Position numbers and translations under genes: made by a program. Below, one piece after another: positions 5,423 through 6,717 of a stretch of DNA of 6,717 bases (position 1 is its first letter; every line of letters begins with the position of its first letter). The notes beneath the pieces are model-generated. The model was not told where the DNA came from and did not search any database. It was given only the letters and a program-made list of their open reading frames with translations. The DNA lies in the NCBI GenBank assembly GCA_915063485.1, contig CAJZDJ010000093.1, positions 1 through 6,717 of the forward strand, written 5' to 3'. The stretch comes from an uncultured Actinomyces sp. Its GTDB lineage: Bacteria > Actinomycetota > Actinomycetes > Actinomycetales > Actinomycetaceae.

Positions 5423-6717
5423 CTACACTTGTGGGTTATCTGCAAATGTTGGGCTGGTATTTTGGCATATCTGTATAGGTGTGATTTGTGAGCTAGCTAT
5501 GACAAGCCCCCTGCCTGGTAGGTGCTGGCGGTGAGGATCAAGCCAGCGCGTTAGTCGCACATTAGCTAGCTGCATCCCTTCGCCTAGGCCGGGGGCAAGT
5601 AGTAGCAGTGGACTCAGGTTGCGCAGCTGGGAGAGGGGCCCGCTGTAAGTGTTGGCGGCCCGGCTGGTTAGGGCGGTGGCAAAAACCGCCCTGCCAGTGT
5701 TTATGGCAGTTTCTACGGTGTTAATGGCGCTTGGGCAGGCTTGGTCTAGGTTGTCGATAAAAATTGCACGCTGAGCCAGGGCTGGGTCGGTAGCCTGTAA
5801 AACGTCGTAGACGCGCGCCAGGGCGGTGCTGCGGCCACTACCAGCAGGCCCAATGATGGCCAGCCCTTGGCTTAGCTGCGGGCACCAAGGCTGGGCTTGG
5901 TCACCACCTAAACCCAGTGCCCAGGGTGGGCAGATGGGGACAATCTCCGGCAGGGCCACAACTGGGGCCAGCTTGGCACAGCTCCAGGGTGGCTGGTTTG
6001 GCGCCTGCGGTGGGGGCAGCGGGGTCGGAGCTGCAAGTGGGGAAGCTGCAAGCGCCGTCGTCGTAGCTGCAGTAGCAAAAGCTGGCGCCAGCAAAATCTG
6101 GGCGGCGCACCAGTGCGAGGCTAAAGTAAGCACCCCGGCACCCACCTGATTGGGGGCCTGCTGACAGCGTTTAAGGCCGGCTTGATCAGCCAGGGCGTCA
6201 GAGCAAACTCCCAGATATAGGCGCTGGGAAATATTGGCGCACCAACGCATTGAGGCATTAGCTAAATCCCCGGCCAAAGCTAGGGCAAACAGGCCTCGAC
6301 GTGAAGCGTTAACCAGTTTTTCTAGCACGTCACGGCCTTCACCCAGCCCCAAGACAGTGTCTATCGCCTCGCTCACGCAGTCCAGATCATCAATTAGCAG
6401 CAGTTGGTCACGCAGTTTTCCCTCCAAAGCTAACTGGGTCAGGCGCAAAACTTCGCAAGGGTGAAAGGTATCTAGCTGCGAGCCGGACAGGGCTGCATTT
6501 GGCAAGGTCAGCTGGTTTAAATCAGCGCCTATCATATGGGTAACCAGACCGGCCTGGGCGGCGCTGCTAGCCAGTTGCCGTAGGGCAGCGGTGCGCCCTG
6601 AAGCGCTGGTACCAAAAATCCCTAGCGGTGTGGCGCTGTCCCAGTTAAAAGCCCCATAAGCCAGCTGCTCAGGCAGGTCACATAGGGCCAAGGCCAAATT
6701 TTGGCGGGTACTAACCA
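5423..6717 (-). CDS. FtsK/SpoIIIE-type ATPase, C-terminal part (5' end outside window)
   Basis: Incomplete: the reading frame stays open through the right edge (…STRQN before the TTG at 6697), so that TTG is not the real start. At least 430 residues remain. Counting from the TTG codon, there are two P-loop modules. Module one has the Walker A-like GTSASGRT (29-36) and Walker B LLLIDDLD (99-106). Module two has GPAGSGRS (283-290) and AIFIDNLD (311-318). Between them is an Ala/Pro-rich linker (about 203-245). The end, LLLLAPGL…HLPGRGLVIASSQITPIQI, is typical of the last module of multi-domain FtsK/SpoIIIE proteins, such as FHA-FtsK or EccC/EssC-like ATPases. Both P-loops carry Arg in place of the catalytic Lys, as in the degenerate modules of that group, so the active module would be upstream. 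Whether it serves secretion or DNA transport cannot be told. Confidence 0.8.
   Translation of the reverse strand, partial: VSTRQNLALALCDLPEQLAYGAFNWDSATPLGIFGTSASGRTAALRQLASSAAQAGLVTHMIGADLNQLTLPNAALSGSQLDTFHPCEVLRLTQLALEGKLRDQLLLIDDLDCVSEAIDTVLGLGEGRDVLEKLVNASRRGLFALALAGDLANASMRWCANISQRLYLGVCSDALADQAGLKRCQQAPNQVGAGVLTLASHWCAAQILLAPAFATAATTTALAASPLAAPTPLPPPQAPNQPPWSCAKLAPVVALPEIVPICPPWALGLGGDQAQPWCPQLSQGLAIIGPAGSGRSTALARVYDVLQATDPALAQRAIFIDNLDQACPSAINTVETAINTGRAVFATALTSRAANTYSGPLSQLRNLSPLLLLAPGLGEGMQLANVRLTRWLDPHRQHLPGRGLVIASSQITPIQICQNTSPTFADNPQV

Noticed and set aside
5409..5440. DnaA-box-like TTTTCCACA (minus strand, 5420-5412) and direct repeat ACTTGTGG
   Set aside because: A single match plus weak variants at the end of the FtsK-type gene is not enough for an origin, and no dnaA/dnaN genes are nearby.

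Overview
The window looks like chromosomal DNA of an actinobacterium (Actinomycetota), possibly Actinomycetaceae-like, although the genus cannot be fixed from the sequence. The grounds are a WhiB1-type iron-sulfur regulator, a PdtaS-type HisKA_2 sensor kinase, a DUF2505 protein, a DHFR core beginning VGLIWAQ as in mycobacteria, GTG and TTG starts, and moderately high GC. I see no phage, insertion sequence, CRISPR array or RNA gene.

Layout. Positions 59-2733 (minus strand) hold a tight four-gene unit, in transcription order: an OsmC/Ohr-like protein, an EcsC-like glycine/alanine-rich protein, thymidylate synthase (thyA) and dihydrofolate reductase (folA). The last three overlap by 4 bp each. 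ThyA makes dTMP and releases dihydrofolate, and FolA recycles it. Positions 2860-3384 (minus) encode a DUF2505 protein. It is divergent, across 34 bp, from pdtaS (3419-4870, plus), a soluble GAF-PAS-HisKA_2-HATPase sensor kinase. pdtaS converges on whiB1 (4943-5191, minus), with an elaborate shared terminator between them. The same convergent pdtaS/whiB1 pair is known from Mycobacterium tuberculosis. A 231-bp non-coding leader/promoter region precedes whiB1. The right end (5423-6717, minus) is the C-terminal part of an FtsK/SpoIIIE-type ATPase cut by the window edge.

The genes are mostly conserved core functions: nucleotide/folate metabolism, redox and envelope-stress signalling, and transport or segregation ATPase. 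The most unusual signals lie between genes. They are a terminator with one arm shared by two competing partners, a quasi-palindromic 34-bp divergent spacer that may drive two leaderless mRNAs, a tandem repeat at the folA end, and a long whiB1 control region with a Crp-like site and a distant inverted repeat. No clearly new multi-gene system is visible. The best candidate for undescribed biology is the EcsC-like protein translationally coupled to thyA-folA.
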